Source: Parietichytrium sp. I65-24A
Lineage: Eukaryota; Sar; Bigyra; Thraustochytrida; Thraustochytriidae
Reading direction: 5' to 3'
Assembly: GCA_012862575.1 (NCBI GenBank)
Contig: BLSF01000001.1
Span: 186,001-250,000 of the forward strand
Length of the DNA: 64,000 nt
Shown: in pieces, positions 61,462 through 64,000 of the stretch
Position numbering within the stretch: the first letter of the stretch is position 1
How the letters are laid out: the number at the start of each line of letters is the position of its first letter
Notes under the pieces: model-generated
Database searches by the model: none
What the model was told of the DNA's origin: nothing
Seen by the model: the letters and a program-made list of their open reading frames with translations, nothing else
Translations under genes and position numbers: made by a program

Positions 61462-62379
61462 GGGTCGCTGCTGGTGGTGATCGCGGACGCCGGATCGAAG
61501 CGCGCGAGCTGGACTTGTGCGGTGGAAAGTGCCAAGTTGGCGCTCGAAAGCGGCGCGTTTGAGCGAGTGGAACTGAGTTTGGCGGGATGCGCGGGGAAAG
61601 TCGGGGAAGAGGTACGTTGGTGCGCATGTGCGCCTCTGGAAGCCAGGTTCCCAGGCAGGTTCGAGGTGTCAGAACGGCCATGTGGCGAATCGGGCCCGAA
61701 ATGGGAATGGGCGAGAGAGTCCAGCGTTTTGGTGATGCTGGAGAATGAGCAGGTAGCAGCATATGCACGAGCAGCAGAGGAGAATAGGCAAACTGGCAAG
61801 TTCGTGGCAGTTGCATGGACGTGTAGTGCTGTGGCATCCAGGGCCGCGTCGGTTGTCCAAGCGCTGATAGATCATCTGGAAGGAAGCGTATTGAACTTTG
61901 CTCTACTTTTGCCATTTAGCACGAGTTCCGGGGCGTACACAGGCAAAATATCTGCGAGTCTTTGTCCCAGTAGCTTTGGAGACGCAAATGTGCAAGGGCA
62001 GGCAATCACGGATGGCGATCTTGCTCGCCTAGCAATCTCGGTTGCGTCAGAGAATGCGCTGCAGATTGAGAAAAATCACAGCCTATGGAGACTGTGCAAG
62101 CGGCCAAGGTCCTTGATCGAGTGCCACACGATGTATCTTGATCGATATCCAGAACAACTTGAACCCCGGCCCATGGTGCGTAGACAGCGCGAAAAGTACG
62201 ATCCTCCACTGCTCAAAGCTCCGCTTTCAAGGTGGGGCATAACGACATTTACACACTCTAGAGCAAGCGCTGCACAGTATCTCAGACACTCGCAAAAACA
62301 CCCGGGTGTAGCAGCTTTGTGCCCTGGTAATATTGGGCCAAAGGAATTGAAATTGGTGAATCGAAGCGAAAACATTTGA
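61456..62379 (+). CDS. Protein of unknown function, start within a microsatellite
   Basis: 307 residues from ATG 61456 (MAGSLLVVIADAGSKR), the last ATG of the 7-bp repeat and the point where ordinary protein composition begins. If translation starts at the first repeat ATG (61363), 31 residues of WQMADGR repeats are added; the frame is open even further up, to 61111. The body has alternating hydrophobic strands and helices: LLVVIADAGSKRASW, KFVAVAWTCSAVASRAAS, LNFALLLPFSTSSGAYTGK. A charged C-terminal third follows, with CHTMYLDRYPEQLEPRP and TTFTHSRASAAQYLRHS. No family is recognised. Its stop is 6 bp from the stop of the opposite-strand HFM1 gene, so the 3' UTRs must overlap. Confidence 0.65.
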   Translation: MAGSLLVVIADAGSKRASWTCAVESAKLALESGAFERVELSLAGCAGKVGEEVRWCACAPLEARFPGRFEVSERPCGESGPKWEWARESSVLVMLENEQVAAYARAAEENRQTGKFVAVAWTCSAVASRAASVVQALIDHLEGSVLNFALLLPFSTSSGAYTGKISASLCPSSFGDANVQGQAITDGDLARLAISVASENALQIEKNHSLWRLCKRPRSLIECHTMYLDRYPEQLEPRPMVRRQREKYDPPLLKAPLSRWGITTFTHSRASAAQYLRHSQKHPGVAALCPGNIGPKELKLVNRSENI

Positions 62380-62385
62380 ATAGTT

Positions 62386-64000
62386 TCAAGAAAAGAAGAT
62401 CGATGCAAAGGAGTCAGCAGCCGGGGCCGCAAACTCAGCGTGTGGCTCCTGTGCGCCGTCGCTATGCTGAAGGCTGGTGTAACCAGCTGAAGCAGGAAAG
62501 AACTCTTCTTGAGGAGGCAACTCAAAACCTCTCCCCGGTTGCCGCACTGTGTGCTCAGAAGAATGGGACGCCGAGCTTTGAAAACTTGCCTCGAAAAACT
62601 CCGCAGTGGCGCCTTTGGGCTCATCCACGCGCTGCTTTTTGGCAGTGCTAAAGTAACTGGTGATAGAGGCATCTCTTGGTGACGGAATTTCTCTGGGAAC
62701 AGGCCTCACTTCACGAAACGTGGCTTGTGTGACACGAAATCGCGGCCGTGTACCCTTTGCCTTTGGAGGCGCCCTTGCTTTATCGATGACGATGGACGAA
62801 TCAGAGAGCACTCGCAGCAACTCTTCAGAGGGTTGAGTCTTGACCTCGGAAGGATAGTGCTCATCAAGACCGTGAAAGGTGGGATGAATTGCATAAACGG
62901 AGAGCTCAGCCAGCTTTCGCTTTCGATCAATCTTGACTGTCTTGCTTTCCCCCGCCTTGAGTAGGAAGCAATCAAGTAACACCATTTCATAGGCGACAAA
63001 TACATGGTACCTGGAAAATTCGTGCGCTTGATCGAAAACGCTCGTGAGCTTCACTTGGAGCAGTCGTGGAGACACATGTCCCGGAAGAAAGCTCACCGCG
63101 AGCCGTATCTGGTTGAGCACCACTCTCCTGGCGTGAGCAAGTGCACTTTGGACTCTGCCACGACCAACCTCTGCTTGAATCACCTGTGCTTTTGTCGCAG
63201 CGGCAACCAAAAGCTCTCGAGCGGTGTGAACGCCAAGTTCTCTGAGGCGCAATGTAGACTTTGGCCCGATCCGGTCCAACTGAGCGAGTTCTCCAACTTC
63301 CGGCCAACACTTCGTTTCGATGCAACGCAGCAAGATTTCGATTTGAACAGCGAGGGAATGGTGCACGATAGATTTTGCGTACTCCAGAAACGCTTTGCAG
63401 ATCCTTGTACCTTCTCTTCCCACGACGCTAATTTCATTTCTCAAGGTGAAGTCGGTGGGAACGATCTGCCCTAAAAGAGCTTGGAACAGCTGGAACACTT
63501 TGTCGGGCACGGAATTTGTCCTGTCCTTGTTCTTCTTGCCCTTGAATCGCCCGAGCTCCCAACTCACCTTGTTGAGCCAGCTCTTCTGGTCTCTCCTCAA
63601 GACGAGATCGGAAAATTCATCTGCGTTAGCTACTGCACGAAGTGCCAATGCGAGCCCACTGTCACAAGTAGCTGGGCAGGATGGGCCCAGAAACTCCATT
63701 TCCGACGTTTCCAAAACTTTCTTGAATTCCAGACCAGTCTTCAGGCGCAAGTAGAATCTGCACACGATAGTCCCCAGACCTGTGGCGCAAAGTTTGCCTT
63801 CCTCCAGCGCCGCGCATCCTGCGCTCTGAATAATCTTGAAGTCATTCAAGAGTTTGTTTTGCAATTTCTGCGCTTCATTTGCCGAGAAGCAGGACTTGTA
63901 CAGGAATGTGGACGCGAGCCACTTTAGACCGTCAGAGACAGAAGTAATAGAACCAATCACAATTTCGTTCACCAGGACTTCCTGAAGCTCTGGGGCGAGA
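62386..64000 (-). CDS. HFM1: HFM1/MER3 meiotic helicase, C-terminal half (5' partial)
   Basis: The frame is open through the right window edge, so the helicase motor lies outside. What is visible begins with LAPELQEVLMNEIVIGSITS and LKWLASTFLYKS, the region after the helicase core (HFM1 has LNAEI-x-LGTI and a W-x-R-TFLY phrase). The winged helix follows, with TGLGTIVCRFYLRLKT. The Sec63-type helical domain shows VFQLFQALLGQIVPTDFTLR, NEISVVGREGTRICKAFLEY and the helix-hairpin-helix IGPKSTLRLRELGVHTARELL split over 63275-63210. A beta domain at about 63060-62840 and a low-complexity tail close it; ITSYF near 62650 recalls HFM1's ISSYL and is PIP-box-like. HFM1/MER3 promotes crossovers by extending heteroduplex in meiosis, so its presence implies a sexual cycle. 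The related Slh1/Brr2 helicases differ in having two cassettes. Confidence 0.85.
   Translation of the reverse strand, partial: LAPELQEVLVNEIVIGSITSVSDGLKWLASTFLYKSCFSANEAQKLQNKLLNDFKIIQSAGCAALEEGKLCATGLGTIVCRFYLRLKTGLEFKKVLETSEMEFLGPSCPATCDSGLALALRAVANADEFSDLVLRRDQKSWLNKVSWELGRFKGKKNKDRTNSVPDKVFQLFQALLGQIVPTDFTLRNEISVVGREGTRICKAFLEYAKSIVHHSLAVQIEILLRCIETKCWPEVGELAQLDRIGPKSTLRLRELGVHTARELLVAAATKAQVIQAEVGRGRVQSALAHARRVVLNQIRLAVSFLPGHVSPRLLQVKLTSVFDQAHEFSRYHVFVAYEMVLLDCFLLKAGESKTVKIDRKRKLAELSVYAIHPTFHGLDEHYPSEVKTQPSEELLRVLSDSSIVIDKARAPPKAKGTRPRFRVTQATFREVRPVPREIPSPRDASITSYFSTAKKQRVDEPKGATAEFFEASFQSSASHSSEHTVRQPGRGFELPPQEEFFPASAGYTSLQHSDGAQEPHAEFAAPAADSFASIFFS

Noticed and set aside
61189-61915. 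Minus-strand frames rich in CHLPSAI repeats
   Set aside because: They are the reverse translation of the 7-bp microsatellite and antisense to the unknown protein gene.

Overview
This is a nuclear eukaryotic scaffold segment (one run of N at 31936-32194) holding 15 well supported protein genes and a few doubtful ones. Most genes are single-exon. Only two need splicing: the Na+/H+ exchanger (introns of 122 and 89 nt) and an NPSN-type SNARE (47 nt), all with GTAAGT donors and AG acceptors. The gene set points to a free-living, flagellated protist outside animals and fungi. It has a CEP120-like centriole protein, a novel-plant-SNARE homologue, heterotrimeric G-beta, a meiotic HFM1/MER3 helicase, an AIDA homologue and a very large C-type-lectin surface protein. 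A stramenopile of the thraustochytrid/labyrinthulomycete kind is my best guess. This is inference from gene content and architecture, not a database match.

Layout: M14 carboxypeptidase (5' cut by the window edge), glycosyltransferase-like protein (-), SOS1-like Na+/H+ exchanger (+), a two-part protein with a 2-oxoglutarate/Fe(II) oxygenase C-terminus (+), then tail to tail a 1849-residue NACHT/ankyrin STAND protein (-), a ClC-type channel (+), a 2367-residue lectin-like membrane protein (-), a 6.4 kb gene-poor stretch with the assembly gap, the NPSN SNARE (+), CEP120 (-), a 1153-residue coiled-coil protein of unknown function (+), G-beta (-), a small single-pass membrane protein (+), a 779 bp inverted-repeat element flanked by TA, AIDA (+), a nuclear-looking cysteine/acidic protein (-), a 5 kb gene-poor stretch, an unknown protein that starts inside a 7-bp microsatellite (+), and the C-terminal half of HFM1 (-), which runs off the right edge.

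The genes do not form one pathway. They mix ion transport (exchanger, ClC), trafficking and signalling (SNARE, G-beta, AIDA), cilium/centriole (CEP120), meiosis (HFM1) and surface recognition (lectin). The most unusual gene is the STAND protein at 10855-16404. It joins an RIIa/Dpy-30-like helix pair, a phosphotransferase-fold module like the 'ternary complex associated domain' kinases, a NACHT NTPase and ankyrin repeats. This is the layout expected of an NLR-like sensor or conflict protein, and it is the best candidate in the window for an undescribed system.

Intergenic DNA is rich in short tandem repeats, each with a different unit. It also carries a recurring TGACWGTGAGT (ACTCACWGTCA) word that I could not assign to any known element.
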